A stretch of 64,000 bases of DNA from Roseateles violae (GCF_030410485.1 NZ_JAUHHC010000005.1:1-64000), one strand, 5' to 3'. Shown: positions 8,659-18,387, numbered from the stretch's first letter. Numbers and translations are program-made. The notes: generated by a model not told the origin, from the sequence alone.

Positions 8659-9237
8659 ATGCCGATGCCTTCGCGCTTCTTTCGCATCGCCGGCGTCCTG
8701 ATGCTGCTGGCCGCGGCCGCCCTGCTGTTCCTGCTGTTCGAGCCGCCCGCCGATGAAGCAGCGCCGCCGCCGCGGGCCGAGCCGCCGTCGGCAGCACCGG
8801 TGGCCACCGTCTCGCCCTTCGGTGCCGGCGCCACGGTGCCCGGGCCGGAGGCGATGCCGGCGCAACCGCCGGTGGCGCCCTCGGCCAGCCAGCCCAGCCT
8901 CAGCTACGCGGAGCTGAAGCAGTTGATCGACGAGCAGGCGCAAAAGCCCGACCCCGATGGCGAGCTCGGCCGGATGGCGGCGGCGCTGATCTTCAGCGAC
9001 GCGCTGCTGCGCCTGCGCCAGCTCTATGCCGAGGGCGGTGATCCGGCCGAGATGCAGGCGCTGGCCCGGCTGATCGACGAACGGCTGCCGCAGCAACTGG
9101 GCCAGATCGATGCCACCGAGGCGGACCGGGTCAAGGCGCTGCTGCTGGAACTGCTGGAGCCCGATCCGCAGCGCCGCCAGGCCGCCTGGTTGGGCTGGCG
9201 GGCCGCCCGTGCCGGCGCCAGCCGGCCGCAACGCTAG
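8659..9237 (+). CDS. Hypothetical membrane-anchored protein with Pro/Ala linker
   Basis: A 192-residue protein from the ATG at 8659; a GTG at 8626 would add 11 residues without a better ribosome site. An N-terminal membrane anchor (FFRIAGVLMLLAAAALLFLL) is followed by a Pro/Ala/Glu-rich spacer and a helical region (LSYAELKQLIDEQAQKPDPD onward) rich in Leu, Ala and Arg. The anchor-spacer-helix layout is reminiscent of lipase-secretion chaperones, but I see no defining motif and no lipase gene is adjacent, so function is unknown. It most likely faces the periplasm. Confidence 0.6.
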   Translation: MPMPSRFFRIAGVLMLLAAAALLFLLFEPPADEAAPPPRAEPPSAAPVATVSPFGAGATVPGPEAMPAQPPVAPSASQPSLSYAELKQLIDEQAQKPDPDGELGRMAAALIFSDALLRLRQLYAEGGDPAEMQALARLIDERLPQQLGQIDATEADRVKALLLELLEPDPQRRQAAWLGWRAARAGASRPQR

Positions 9238-9450
9238 CGATCATTCCGTCGCGCGGGCCATGCCCGCCACTCCAGGGATTACCCGCAATCATGACCGGCC
9301 CACATTCCCTAGCTTGGGAGCCCAAGCTCTAGGGGTGAGCGCCGATCGCTCACTTGTGATGCCCTGCCTATCGCCTAGCCTTTTTGCTCCAGCTGCATCG
9401 TTTTGATACAGCGATGGTTGCAGCCCCGGAAAGGGGCAAGTGGAGGCAGT

Positions 9451-12054
9451 ATGCGATTCAGGCAACTGAAACATTGGACGCTGGCCCTGCTCTGTGCGGC
9501 GCTGGCGACGCCGCCCGCGCTGGCCGCGGTGTCGGTGGCGGTGGTCGAACAGGGCAGCCGCTCGACCTTGTTGCGGATCACGGTCAGCGCACCGGATCTG
9601 GAGACGGTGGACACCCCCTCGGGCGAGTTCCAGCGCTTCTCGCAGCGCAAGATCGGCCAGGGCGGCCTGCTCGGCGGCGCCGAGAACCGCAGCTTCCCGG
9701 AACTGCCGGTGATCGGCTTTCCGCTGGCGCTGCCGGTCGACCTGAAGGAGCCGGCCGAGGTGCAGGTGATCCCGGAGGGCGATATCCGCCGCCTGCAGGC
9801 ACGGATCTACCCGATCCAGCCGCCGGACACGGCGCAGGCGATCAAGCCGGACAAGCTGCCGCCCTTCGAGTTCAACGCCGACCGCTATGCCAAGGGCGGC
9901 CATGCGCCGGGCGACGAGACCGACCGCAACTCCCTCTTCAAGGGCGATGCCAATGTCGACCTGTTCCGCTTCACGCCCTATGGCTACAACCCGAGCCAGC
10001 AATTGCTGACCTGGCACGACAGCTATCTGGTGCAGGTGCTGCACCCGGCCAGCGACTGCTTCGTGATCGACCATCTGGCCGAGCAGAAGACCTTGCCGGC
10101 CTTCGATGACATCGACCAGTTCGTGCAGCGAATGCCGCTGCCGGCCCTGCGCTATGCGATCAACCAGGGCGCGCTGAACCGGCTGTGCCCGCCCTTCAAG
10201 CTGCCACCGAATCTGTTCGGCGCGCGCTTCATCATCATCACCCCTCACGCCTTCCTCGCCGCGGCCAATACCCTGCGCACGCACAAGCAGTCGCTGGGCA
10301 TCTCGACCGTGGTGCTGGACACCAGCACCATCGTCTCGGGGGGCACGGCGACCGGCATCCGCAACTGGCTGGCGAACTACTACAACACCCATCTGATCAA
10401 GCCCAAGTGGGTACTGCTGATGGGCGACGCCGAGTTCATCCCGACGCACTACGACCAGAACAACAGCTGGGACAGCGCCAAGAACGCAAGCGACATCTGG
10501 TACGGCCAGTTCCAGCCGGGCGCCACCGCGACCTCGATCCCGCCCTTCGGCCTCGGCCGCTTCCCGGTCGACACGCTGGCACAGGCGAACGTGATGGTGT
10601 CCAAGGTGATGGCTTTCGAGAACAGCCCGCCGGCCAATCCGATCTTCGGCCAGGACTTCTACAGCCGCCTGACCTTCGCCTCGCAGTTCCAGGGCAGCGG
10701 CAATACCGATGAGCGCTGGTTCGCCGAAACCTCGGAGATCATCCGCACCCACGCGCTGGCCCAGGGCTATAGCGTGCGGCGCATCTACGGCGCCTCGGCG
10801 GCCAGCAACCCGCAGTTCTGGCATGGCGGCGGCGCCATTCCGGCGGCGCTGCGCAAGCCGACTTTTGCCTGGAACGGCAATGCCACCGATGTCGTCAATG
10901 CGGTCAACGCCGGCACCTCGCTGCTCTTCCACCGCGACCACGGCTGGTGGACCGGCTGGGGCACGCCGAGCTTCGGCATCGGCAATCTGGCCGCGATCTC
11001 GGTGATGAACAACCAGTTCCCGGTCGTCTTCAGCGTCAACTGCGCCAGCGGCGTGTTCGACGGCGAGACGGTGGACCTGCCCGGCAATATCGTCGGCGGC
11101 GGCTATATGACGCCGGCCGAGGAAACGTCGATCTGGTGGGCCGAGAACTTCGTGCGCAAGTCCGACGGCGCGCTGGCCGTCATCGGCGACACCCGCTCGA
11201 GCAGCACGATCGACAACAACCACCTCGCGATCGGCCTGTTCGACGCCTTCCTGCCCGGGCTGGCGGGCGGCTTCGGCCCGGCCACCCCGGTACGCCGGCT
11301 CGGTGATCTGCTGAACCACGCGAAGAGCTATATCGCCGCCGTCAGCACCGGCGCCGCGCCGAACCAGCACCCCTTCGACGTCGGCGGTACCCGCCCGGGC
11401 GTGCAGGGCCTGCGCCAGGAGCTGAACCTGTACAACCTGCTTGGCGACCCGACCGTGCAGCTGCGCGCGACGCCGCCGTGGAACTTCGGCTTGGTCAATA
11501 TCAAGGTGATCCAGGGCATCGCGCAGCTGAAGGTGCCGATCAACCCCTGCCTGAGCTGCCCGGAGAACCTGCCACGGCCCGAGCTGATCACCGCCGTGCT
11601 GATCAACCCGAAGAACGGCGACATCATCGGGCGCGGCCGCGTCAATGCGGATGGCTTCGCCAATATCGATCTGAAGGGCTTCAGCGGCAACTTCCTCGCC
11701 CGCGTCGGTTCCAGCGACGGCGCCACCCAGCAGTCGGCGCTCGAGGAAACCGATAGCGACGGCGACGGCGTGCCGGACAGCCGCGACAACTGCGCCGCGG
11801 TCAAGAACCCCGACCAGAAGGACAGCGACGGCGACGGCTATGGCGATGCCTGCGATGCCGACGTCAACAACGACGGCGTCGTCAACAGCCTCGACCTGGC
11901 CATCGTCCGCAATGCCTTCGGCAGCAGCGGCCCGAGTCCGGCCGACCTGAATGGCGACGGCATCGTCAATGCCGTTGACCTGGCCCTGCTGCGCTCGCGC
12001 TTCGGCAAGCTGCCCGGCCCTTCGGCCTGGCATCTGCCGGCGGGCGGCCAGTGA
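9451..12054 (+). CDS. Secreted C25 (gingipain-like) cysteine peptidase with C-terminal dockerin
   Basis: An 867-residue protein from the ATG at 9451 (GGAGG upstream). A signal peptide (residues 1-26, ending ALATPPALA) leads to a propeptide-like region, then a C25 caspase-like domain with FIIITPHAFLAAANTL, PKWVLLMGDAEFIPTHY, a catalytic His near 497 (FHRDHGWWTG) and a catalytic Cys near 531 (VNCASGVFDG). Residues 767-803 carry thrombospondin type 3-like DSDGDG calcium repeats. Residues 804-851 form two dockerin-type calcium repeats (DVNNDGVVNSLDLAIVRNAF and DLNGDGIVNAVDLALLRSRF). A cohesin-like PEP-CTERM gene follows after 53 bases. Secretion and calcium binding follow from the families; docking to the neighbour is inference. 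Confidence 0.88.
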   Translation: MRFRQLKHWTLALLCAALATPPALAAVSVAVVEQGSRSTLLRITVSAPDLETVDTPSGEFQRFSQRKIGQGGLLGGAENRSFPELPVIGFPLALPVDLKEPAEVQVIPEGDIRRLQARIYPIQPPDTAQAIKPDKLPPFEFNADRYAKGGHAPGDETDRNSLFKGDANVDLFRFTPYGYNPSQQLLTWHDSYLVQVLHPASDCFVIDHLAEQKTLPAFDDIDQFVQRMPLPALRYAINQGALNRLCPPFKLPPNLFGARFIIITPHAFLAAANTLRTHKQSLGISTVVLDTSTIVSGGTATGIRNWLANYYNTHLIKPKWVLLMGDAEFIPTHYDQNNSWDSAKNASDIWYGQFQPGATATSIPPFGLGRFPVDTLAQANVMVSKVMAFENSPPANPIFGQDFYSRLTFASQFQGSGNTDERWFAETSEIIRTHALAQGYSVRRIYGASAASNPQFWHGGGAIPAALRKPTFAWNGNATDVVNAVNAGTSLLFHRDHGWWTGWGTPSFGIGNLAAISVMNNQFPVVFSVNCASGVFDGETVDLPGNIVGGGYMTPAEETSIWWAENFVRKSDGALAVIGDTRSSSTIDNNHLAIGLFDAFLPGLAGGFGPATPVRRLGDLLNHAKSYIAAVSTGAAPNQHPFDVGGTRPGVQGLRQELNLYNLLGDPTVQLRATPPWNFGLVNIKVIQGIAQLKVPINPCLSCPENLPRPELITAVLINPKNGDIIGRGRVNADGFANIDLKGFSGNFLARVGSSDGATQQSALEETDSDGDGVPDSRDNCAAVKNPDQKDSDGDGYGDACDADVNNDGVVNSLDLAIVRNAFGSSGPSPADLNGDGIVNAVDLALLRSRFGKLPGPSAWHLPAGGQ

Positions 12055-12107
12055 GGCGCGACCCGCGTTCCCGACGACCCTGTACCACCCACGCGAAAGG
12101 GACTTTC

Positions 12108-12668
12108 ATGCGAACGAATAGCACCAAGAAACTGCTGGCCGCCCTGAGCATGGCCGGTGCCTGTGCCGCGGCCGGTGCCGCCGGCAACCTGGTCCTGGCC
12201 CCCGCCTCGAGTTCGGTCGGCCTGCCCGAGGCCTTCAGCCTGAAGGTGATGGGCTCGGCCTTCACCGACGATCTCGTCGGCGGCGGCTTCAACGTCAGCT
12301 TCGACGCGAGCAAGCTGTCCTTGACCAGCGTGACGATCAACACGGCGCTCTGGGAGTTCGCGCCCTTGACCGGCACGATCGACAATGTGGCGGGCACGCT
12401 CAGCGGCGTCGCATTCAACAGCTTCCTCAACACGCCGACCGGCAACTTCGAGGCGGCCACCTTGAACTTCAGCAGCAAGGCGGCCGGCAGCAGCATGGTC
12501 AGCCTGAACGCCTCGCCGACCTTCCCCTTCGCCAATCTGGCCGCCGAGCAGGTCGACGTGAGCTTCGGCTCGGCCCAGGTGACGGCGGTGCCGGAGCCGG
12601 CCACCGCGCTCAGCATGCTGCTGGGCCTGGGGCTGCTGCCGCTGCTGTCGCGGCGTCGGATCTGCTAG
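12108..12668 (+). CDS. Cohesin-like PEP-CTERM surface protein
   Basis: A 186-residue exported protein: signal peptide (LLAALSMAGACAAAGA), then one beta-sandwich domain resembling a cohesin (VGLPEAFSLKVMG, GGGFNVSFDASKLSLTSVTI, FEAATLNFSSKAAGSSMVSL), then a PEP-CTERM tail (VPEPATALSMLLGLGLLPLL followed by SRRR). The tail is recognised by an exosortase/XrtA-type system, which is not encoded in the window. The gene follows a dockerin-bearing peptidase on the same strand, so the pair could form a cohesin-dockerin complex at the cell surface. The family match is by pattern only; the domain could instead be a generic adhesion-type sandwich. Confidence 0.82.
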   Translation: MRTNSTKKLLAALSMAGACAAAGAAGNLVLAPASSSVGLPEAFSLKVMGSAFTDDLVGGGFNVSFDASKLSLTSVTINTALWEFAPLTGTIDNVAGTLSGVAFNSFLNTPTGNFEAATLNFSSKAAGSSMVSLNASPTFPFANLAAEQVDVSFGSAQVTAVPEPATALSMLLGLGLLPLLSRRRIC

Positions 12669-12736
12669 GCGGCCGGCAGCCGCCGACGGACGGGCAGACC
12701 GGCCGGCGGTAACGGAGATCGGCTCGCGAAGCCCAT

Positions 12737-12761
12737 GGCAGGGCGCTGCAGGCGCCCTGCC
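12737..12761. terminator. Strong GC hairpin after the cohesin-like gene
   Basis: Perfect 10-base arms (GGCAGGGCGC and GCGCCCTGCC) enclose TGCAG, about 70 bases after the PEP-CTERM stop codon. No T-run follows, so it may be an RNA stabiliser or a rho-assisted end rather than a classic intrinsic terminator. Confidence 0.45.
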
Positions 12762-12940
12762 GGGGGCGGCGCGCACGCTCGCGGCGGCCTAGGCTCGCCG
12801 GTAGGCCCCGCGCCAATCCCGGGGTTTGGCCCGGTTTTACGCCGCTTGTCGCGGCAACGGCCGCCGACCGTTCGGGCAACATCGCGCTGCGGCGTCGTGC
12901 CGTGGCTGCCGCGAGAGCGGCAACAGAAAACAAGCAGCGC

Positions 12941-14362
12941 ATGGACCGATTGCCCGAGCAGGTCGTCGCCTGGCACAACAGGCACCCGCTCGCAAAACGC
13001 ATCAGCATCTACGACGTGCACACGATCGGGATCGTGGCCCTGCCCTTTATGCGCAGCGGCCGCGTGGCCGCGGCCATGGGCTCGATCGAGCCGACGCTGA
13101 GCGAGGAGATTTCGGCCGAAAGCCTGGCCGCCGCCTGGGACGAGGAAAGCACGGTTGCCGCCCATCCGAACGCGGCCCATCTTGATGCGCTGGCCGACCA
13201 GGAGATCCCGCCCGGCGGCAGCTGGCGCGAGCGCCTGGCGTCCTCGCTGCGCCGCTTCGGCCTGCGCGCGCCCGAGGTCTGGCCGGCCTTCAGCGAGCGC
13301 TTTGTCGACGGCCTGTCGGCGCGCCGCATCGCCGGCTTCGCCGAACGCCATGGCCATGCCAGCCGGCCCGGTGATGCCGCCTGGCCGCAGCGCGATATCG
13401 CGATCGACGACCGCCTGCTGGCCGGCCGCGCCGACGGTGGCGCCTGGCCCTTCGAGCTCTATCTGATGAGCGCCGCCATCGACGCCGGCGCCTCGCGCAG
13501 CCGCGTGCTGGTCGGCCGCGCGCAGCCGCGCCGGCCCGATCGGCCCAGCATCATCGGCCGCCGCTGCCTGAGCCCGCTGCGCGTCGGCATCGTCGCGCTG
13601 GTCCTGCTGGCGCCGGCGGCGATGGCCGGCCTGGCGCTCTGGCCACGCGCGGCGGACGAGCCGGGCGGACAGCTGCTGGCCGCGGCGACGCCCGCTCCCG
13701 CGCCCGCCTCGGCGCCGGCCCGCAAGGCCCAACTCGCCAGCACCGCAGCGGCAGCACGCGCGAGTGATGCATCCGCAGCGGCGTCGGTGGCCTCGGCCCC
13801 CTCACCCAATCCCATCGCCGCAGCAGCCAGCGCAGCCGCCTCGGCACCCGAGCCGAGCGCCGTGGCCGCCGCGACCGCCCCGCCCCCGGACATCCGCCCG
13901 CACCTGCTCGCGCCGCCAGTGACCGCGCCGGCCTCGGCGGCGCCGCTGCACGCAGCGGCCGCATCGGCGCCGCCGGCAGCGTCCGTCGCGCCGCCCTTTG
14001 CTTCTACCGCGGTGGCCGCAGCCTCGGCGCCCGCTTCGGCGCCGCCGGAGCGGCTGGCGACCACCCTGCCCATCAAGCCTGCCGTGCAGCTGGCCGCGCA
14101 AAGCGGCAAGCCGGTCGTCGCCCTGGTCGGGCCGCCGAAGGCAGGCAAGAGCGGCAAGGCCGAGGCCGAGGCGCTGCTGGCCAAGATGCGCGGCACCGTC
14201 GCGCCGACCCAGCTCGATCCGGCCGGCCTGCAGGCCCAGGTCTTCGAGACACCGGAGGGCTGGCGCGCGGCGATCTGGCCCTTTGCCAGCCGCGAGGAGG
14301 CGCAGCTGATCAACGCCACCCTGGTCGCCCGCGGCCTGAAGACCAAGGCGGTCAATTTCTAG
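12941..14362 (+). CDS. Membrane protein with Ala/Pro linker and SPOR-like C-terminus
   Basis: A 473-residue protein from the ATG at 12941. Residues 1-205 are a soluble region with no family I recognise (it mentions no nucleotide motif). A single membrane helix at about 214-234 (VGIVALVLLAPAAMAGLALW) is followed by a long Ala/Pro/Ser linker to about 385 and a compact C-terminal domain ending GWRAAIWPFASREEAQLINA and GLKTKAVNF, which resembles the SPOR peptidoglycan-binding fold (repeat-like alternation and a closing KAV strand). Topology would be cytoplasm, membrane, periplasmic linker and wall-binding tip, as in cell-division SPOR proteins. It is followed by ureE with no obvious link. Confidence 0.6.
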   Translation: MDRLPEQVVAWHNRHPLAKRISIYDVHTIGIVALPFMRSGRVAAAMGSIEPTLSEEISAESLAAAWDEESTVAAHPNAAHLDALADQEIPPGGSWRERLASSLRRFGLRAPEVWPAFSERFVDGLSARRIAGFAERHGHASRPGDAAWPQRDIAIDDRLLAGRADGGAWPFELYLMSAAIDAGASRSRVLVGRAQPRRPDRPSIIGRRCLSPLRVGIVALVLLAPAAMAGLALWPRAADEPGGQLLAAATPAPAPASAPARKAQLASTAAAARASDASAAASVASAPSPNPIAAAASAAASAPEPSAVAAATAPPPDIRPHLLAPPVTAPASAAPLHAAAASAPPAASVAPPFASTAVAAASAPASAPPERLATTLPIKPAVQLAAQSGKPVVALVGPPKAGKSGKAEAEALLAKMRGTVAPTQLDPAGLQAQVFETPEGWRAAIWPFASREEAQLINATLVARGLKTKAVNF

Positions 14363-14404
14363 CCCCGACGTTCGGCCCCAGCGGATTCGCTACATTCGGG
14401 GCCT

Positions 14405-15010
14405 ATGCTGACCATCAACAAACTGATCCCGCGCGGCCAGGGCCTGGCGCCGGTCCTGCTCAAGCGCGCCGCCAAGGTCGCGCTGGACTGGGACGTGCGC
14501 CAGAAGAGCCGCTTCGACATCACCGACAGCCAGGGCCGCCATCTGGGCGTGTTCCTGCCGCGCGGCAGCGTCGTGCGCGGCGGCGATGTACTGCTGGCCG
14601 AGGACGGCTCCCTGGTCCTCGTCGAGGCCGCGCCGCAGCCGGTGCTGGAGGTGCGCTTCTGCGCCGAGCATGGCTCGCCCTTCGACCTGCTGCGCGCCGC
14701 TTACCACCTGGGCAACCGCCATGTGCAGCTGGAGCTGAAGCCCGATCACCTGAAGCTGGAGCCCGACCATGTGCTGGCCGAGATGCTGCGCATGATGCAT
14801 CTGGAGGTCGCCGAGTTGCAGAGCCCCTTCGAGCCCGAGAGCGGCGCCTACACGGCGGCCGAAGCGCATGCGCACACCCACGACGATCACGCGCACCACC
14901 AACACGGCCATGCGCACGCAAACCCGTCCCGCGGCAAGCCGATCGGCATCGCGGTGAAGGCGGAAGACAGCGGCAAAGCTCATGTGCATGGCCCCGGCTG
15001 CAAGCACTGA
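14405..15010 (+). CDS. ureE: Urease accessory nickel chaperone UreE
   Basis: A 201-residue UreE. The N-terminal peptide-binding domain shows [20 protein letters not shown] and [21 protein letters not shown]. The metal-binding domain has the [13 protein letters not shown] signature and [12 protein letters not shown], and the C-terminal tail is His-rich ([19 protein letters not shown]), the usual nickel store. UreE passes nickel to the UreDFG complex for urease maturation. It overlaps the start of ureF, but no ureG, ureD or structural urease genes are present here. Length and residues look intact. Confidence 0.95.
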   Translation: MLTINKLIPRGQGLAPVLLKRAAKVALDWDVRQKSRFDITDSQGRHLGVFLPRGSVVRGGDVLLAEDGSLVLVEAAPQPVLEVRFCAEHGSPFDLLRAAYHLGNRHVQLELKPDHLKLEPDHVLAEMLRMMHLEVAELQSPFEPESGAYTAAEAHAHTHDDHAHHQHGHAHANPSRGKPIGIAVKAEDSGKAHVHGPGCKH

Positions 15011-15737
15011 GCCGGTGAGCAGCGCAACGGCCGCGACCGCGCTGTCCCCGCAGACCTGGCTGCAGCTGATGCAACTGGCCTCGCCGGCGCTGCCGGTCGG
15101 CGGCTTCAGCTATTCCGAGGGGCTGGAGGCCGCCGTCGATAGCGGCCGGGTCAGCGACGAGGCCAGCGCGCGCGCCTGGCTGCTCGATCAATTGCAGCTG
15201 GCGCTGGGCCGCGCCGATCTGCCGGTCTGCGCGGCCGCGCTGCGTGCCTGGCTGGCCGGCGATGCCGAGCGCCTACGGGCCTTGAACGACTGGGTGCTGC
15301 AGACTCGCGAGACGCGCGAGCTGCGCCTGCAGGCCGAGCAGATGGGGCGCTCTCTGCTCGAATGGCTGCGCAACAAGAACGGTAGCAACAGCGAAGCCGG
15401 CGCCGCGCAGCTGGCACTGCTTGCCTCGCTGCAGCCGGCGCCGAGCTGGCCCATCGCCTATGCGCTGGCGCTGGCGCAGACCGGTGCAGCGCCGCGCGAG
15501 GCGCTGCTAACCCAGGCCTTCGGCTGGGCCGAGAACATGGTGGCCGCCGCGATCAAGGCGGTGCCGCTGGGCCAGAGCGCCGGCCAGCGCATGCTCGACG
15601 CGCTGGGCGCCGCCATCCCGGCCGTCGTCGATGCGGCGCTGGCGCTGGGCGAGGACGCGCGCCAGGCCTTCACGCCGATGCTGGCCATCCTGTCGGCTCA
15701 GCACGAGACGCAGTACTCCCGGCTGTTCCGCTCCTGA
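14982..15737 (+). CDS. ureF: Urease accessory protein UreF
   Basis: A 251-residue UreF, an all-helical protein that acts with UreD/UreH and UreG to load nickel into urease. The family start [20 protein letters not shown] and the C-terminal stretch before QYSRLFRS are diagnostic. The ATG at 14982 overlaps the ureE stop by 29 bases; a GTG at 15015 would remove 11 non-conserved residues. ureG normally follows ureF but is absent: the next frame is an unrelated coiled-coil protein. It may serve a urease cluster elsewhere in the genome. Confidence 0.93.
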   Translation: MCMAPAASTEPVSSATAATALSPQTWLQLMQLASPALPVGGFSYSEGLEAAVDSGRVSDEASARAWLLDQLQLALGRADLPVCAAALRAWLAGDAERLRALNDWVLQTRETRELRLQAEQMGRSLLEWLRNKNGSNSEAGAAQLALLASLQPAPSWPIAYALALAQTGAAPREALLTQAFGWAENMVAAAIKAVPLGQSAGQRMLDALGAAIPAVVDAALALGEDARQAFTPMLAILSAQHETQYSRLFRS

Positions 15738-15870
15738 GCGCCCGACTGCCGCCGCGGCCGTGACATCCATCACAGCCGCCGGCCCGGCGGCGGCCGGCGC
15801 GCCGGCGGGCCCGCGCCGCCGCCCAGGTGCTGCGCTATCGTGAGCGGTGGATCGAATCGCGGAACAAGAC

Positions 15871-16410
15871 ATGGCAGTTGATGAAGTGGGCGCTATCGCC
15901 ATCCCCGGATCGCTGAGCGCCGCCCTGGGCGACTGGGCCCGCCAGATCGCGCTGGAGGCCAGCGCCGGCCCGCGCGCCAGCCTGGCACAGGCCGAGGGCG
16001 AGCTGGCCGCACAGCGGCAGGCGGGCGAAGCGCTGGCCGCCGAGCGCGCAGACCTGCAGGCGCGGCTGGCGCAGGCGACGGCAGCGCTGGAGCAGGCCCA
16101 GGCTGGCCTGGCCGAGCGCGGTGCCGCGATCGAGCGGCTGACGGTGGAGCTGCGCAGCGCGCGCACGATCGCCTCCGATGCCCTGGTCGGCAAGGCCAAG
16201 GACCAGCTGGCGATCGAGGGCAAGGACGCCCAGCTGGCCGAGCTGCGCCGCCAGCTCGAGCGCAATCTGGCGGCCTCGGCGGCCGATTCCGATGCGCGCT
16301 TGGCGGCCGAGATGGAGCTGGTCGGCGCGGTCACCGCGCGCGACAACTTCGCCGCCGAAGTGGCCGAGCTGCGCACGCAGCTCGAGGCCCGGCTGCGCGC
16401 GCCCGCCTGA
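15871..16410 (+). CDS. Hypothetical coiled-coil protein
   Basis: A 179-residue protein from the ATG at 15871; a GTG at 15847 adds 8. Nearly all of residues 35-175 is a heptad-rich helix (ALEQAQAGLAERGAAIERL, LAELRRQLERNL, VAELRTQLEARL) with high Ala, Leu, Glu and Arg, so it should form a long coiled coil. There is no signal peptide or membrane helix. The run of similar segments could reflect low-complexity bias in GC-rich DNA, but the frame is uninterrupted and fills the gap between ureF and a convergent gene. Function unknown. Confidence 0.55.
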   Translation: MAVDEVGAIAIPGSLSAALGDWARQIALEASAGPRASLAQAEGELAAQRQAGEALAAERADLQARLAQATAALEQAQAGLAERGAAIERLTVELRSARTIASDALVGKAKDQLAIEGKDAQLAELRRQLERNLAASAADSDARLAAEMELVGAVTARDNFAAEVAELRTQLEARLRAPA

Positions 16411-16428
16411 GGCCACGCCGAACGCCGC

Positions 16429-17103
16429 TCAGGGCTGGGCGGCGCTTGCCGCCGCAGCGCGCCGGTGCAGGAAGCTGAGCACCGGCGAGCGCCGCCCCTG
16501 AGTGGGGAAGGCGGTGTTGACCGAGTCGAACAGGCCGGCCAGCGTCTCCTTGTACAGCTCGTCGATCGCCTCCACCCAGGCGCGATGGCCGCTGTCTCCG
16601 TAGCTGAAGGCCTGGATCGCGCACAGGGTCTGGCGGCAGTCGACCGCCAGCAGCTCGAAATCGCCGGCGCTGGCATGGCGCGCCAGCGCCTGGCGGATCA
16701 GGCGCTCGGCCTCGCTGGCCCAGGCGTCGTCGCGCGGCTCGCGCTCCAGCAGCTGATGATCGGCGGCGGCCAGCAAGGTCTGCTGGATCAGCGCCTGGTG
16801 CTCGCTGGACAGCGCGAAGCTCGACTGCACCGGTCGCGGCAGCGAGGCCGCCGGCTTCACGGCCGCCAGCCTGGCTGCTGCGGCCGGGCTGGCAGCCGGG
16901 GCCTGGGCCGGCGGAGGCGGCGGCAGCGGCGGCGCGGAGGCCACTGCGCTGGCCGCAGGCAGGGGTGCCGGCAGGGGCCGCGGCGCCTCGCTCTCGCGGC
17001 CGCCGCGCCAGGCGTAGAGCGCCAGGCTGGCGGCCAGCAGCCCGCCCAGCAGGACGATGGTGGATGCGCGCATCGGGTCGAGGTCGGCCTTGTCGAAGCT
17101 CAA
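16429..17103 (-). CDS. Hypothetical single-pass membrane protein
   Basis: A 224-residue protein with an N-terminal anchor (STIVLLGGLLAASLALYAWR), a Pro/Ala-rich spacer (about 45-85) and a periplasmic helical domain containing a Cys pair (VDCRQTLCAIQAFSYGD) that could form a disulphide. The family is not recognised. An ATG 10 codons in (17073) is a possible start and gives a cleaner anchor. It is 45 bases downstream of argJ on the same strand and convergent with the coiled-coil gene. Confidence 0.6.
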   Translation of the reverse strand: MSFDKADLDPMRASTIVLLGGLLAASLALYAWRGGRESEAPRPLPAPLPAASAVASAPPLPPPPPAQAPAASPAAAARLAAVKPAASLPRPVQSSFALSSEHQALIQQTLLAAADHQLLEREPRDDAWASEAERLIRQALARHASAGDFELLAVDCRQTLCAIQAFSYGDSGHRAWVEAIDELYKETLAGLFDSVNTAFPTQGRRSPVLSFLHRRAAAASAAQP

Positions 17104-17148
17104 CAGGCCCTCAGTATCACCCGGCGCGCGCCGCGGTCACCGGCGCGG

Positions 17149-18387
17149 TCAGGAACGGTAGTCGGCGTTGATGCTGACGTAGTCGTGGCTGAGGTCGCAG
17201 GTCCAGACCGTGGTGCGGGCGGCGCCGCGGCGCAGATCGACCCGCACCGTGATCTCGGCCTGCTTCATCACGCGCTGGCCGTCCTCTTCCCGGTAGCCCG
17301 GATGGCGGCCGCCCTTGGTGACGACATGGACCTCGTCCAGATGCATCTCGATCAGGGTCTGGTCCAGATCGGCGATGCCGGCATAGCCGACCGCCGCCAG
17401 GATGCGGCCCAGATTCGGGTCGCTGGCGAAGAAGGCGGTCTTGACCAGCGGCGAGTGCGCGATCGCATAGGCGGCCAGCTGGCACTCGGCCTCGTCGCGG
17501 CCGCCCTCGATCGTCACCGTGATGAACTTGGTCGCGCCCTCGCCGTCGCGCACGATGGCCTGCGCCAGCTGCTGCGAGACCGCAATGACGGCCGCGCGCA
17601 AGGCCTGACCCTCGGGGCTGGCCAGCGACTCGATGCGCGCGTGCGCGGCCTTGTGGGTGGCGATCAGCACGAAGGAGTCGTTGGTCGAGGTGTCGCCGTC
17701 AATCGTGATGCGGTTGAAGGAGGCGTCGGCCGCCTCGGTGACCAGGCTTTGCAGCAGGCCAGGGGCGATGTTCGCGTCGGTCGCCACATAGCCCAGCATC
17801 GTCGCCATATTCGGGCGGATCATGCCGGCGCCCTTGCTGATGCCGGTGATCGTGACCGTCTGCCCCTGGATGACGATCTGGCGCGAGGCGGCCTTCGGCA
17901 GGGTGTCCGTGGTCATGATGCCGGCGGCGGCCTCGGCCCAGTTGTCCGCCTTCAGCGCCGCGATGGCGGCGGGCAGGCCGGCGACGATGCGCTCGACCGG
18001 CAGCGTTTCCATGATCACGCCGGTCGAGAAGGGCAGGATCTGCGTCGGCTGCAGGCCCATCAGCTGGGCCAGCGCCGCGCAGCTCTGGCGCGCGCGCGCC
18101 AGGCCGTCCTCGCCGGTGCCGGCATTGGCATTGCCGGTGTTGACGAGGATCGCACGGATGCCGCCGCTGCCGGCCTGCGCTTCCAGATGCTCGCGGCAGA
18201 CCTGCACCGGCGCGGCGCAGAAGCGGTTCTTGGTGAACACGCCGGCCACCGAGGCGCCCTCGTCCAGCGCGATCACGCTGAGGTCGCGCCGGTTGGCCTT
18301 GCGCACGCCCGCCATCGTCACGCCCAGGCGGACGCCGGGCACGGCATGCAAGGAAGCGGGATCGGGGGCGCTGAGATTGACGGGCAT
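17149..18387 (-). CDS. argJ: Glutamate N-acetyltransferase / amino-acid acetyltransferase ArgJ
   Basis: A 412-residue ArgJ, which transfers the acetyl group from N-acetylornithine to glutamate in the cyclic arginine pathway and often also uses acetyl-CoA. The start is [10 protein letters not shown] with ATG at 18387; the open frame continues upstream to 19383 but only this start gives the family's normal length. Landmarks are [47 protein letters not shown], the self-cleavage and nucleophile site MATML in [22 protein letters not shown] and the C-terminal SINADYRS. It stands alone, separated from the upstream PEP-CTERM gene by a terminator. Confidence 0.97.
   Translation of the reverse strand: MPVNLSAPDPASLHAVPGVRLGVTMAGVRKANRRDLSVIALDEGASVAGVFTKNRFCAAPVQVCREHLEAQAGSGGIRAILVNTGNANAGTGEDGLARARQSCAALAQLMGLQPTQILPFSTGVIMETLPVERIVAGLPAAIAALKADNWAEAAAGIMTTDTLPKAASRQIVIQGQTVTITGISKGAGMIRPNMATMLGYVATDANIAPGLLQSLVTEAADASFNRITIDGDTSTNDSFVLIATHKAAHARIESLASPEGQALRAAVIAVSQQLAQAIVRDGEGATKFITVTIEGGRDEAECQLAAYAIAHSPLVKTAFFASDPNLGRILAAVGYAGIADLDQTLIEMHLDEVHVVTKGGRHPGYREEDGQRVMKQAEITVRVDLRRGAARTTVWTCDLSHDYVSINADYRS

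Noticed and set aside
9289-12033. A 914-codon minus-strand frame opposite the C25 peptidase
   Set aside because: Antisense to a gene with signal peptide, catalytic residues and calcium repeats; translation is biased and shows no domain.
13670-14090. Ala/Pro codon repeats suggesting a tandem repeat
   Set aside because: They are the low-complexity linker of the SPOR-like protein, not a DNA repeat element.
14982-15015. Possible separate short frame in the ureE-ureF overlap
   Set aside because: It is simply the N-terminus of ureF overlapping ureE.
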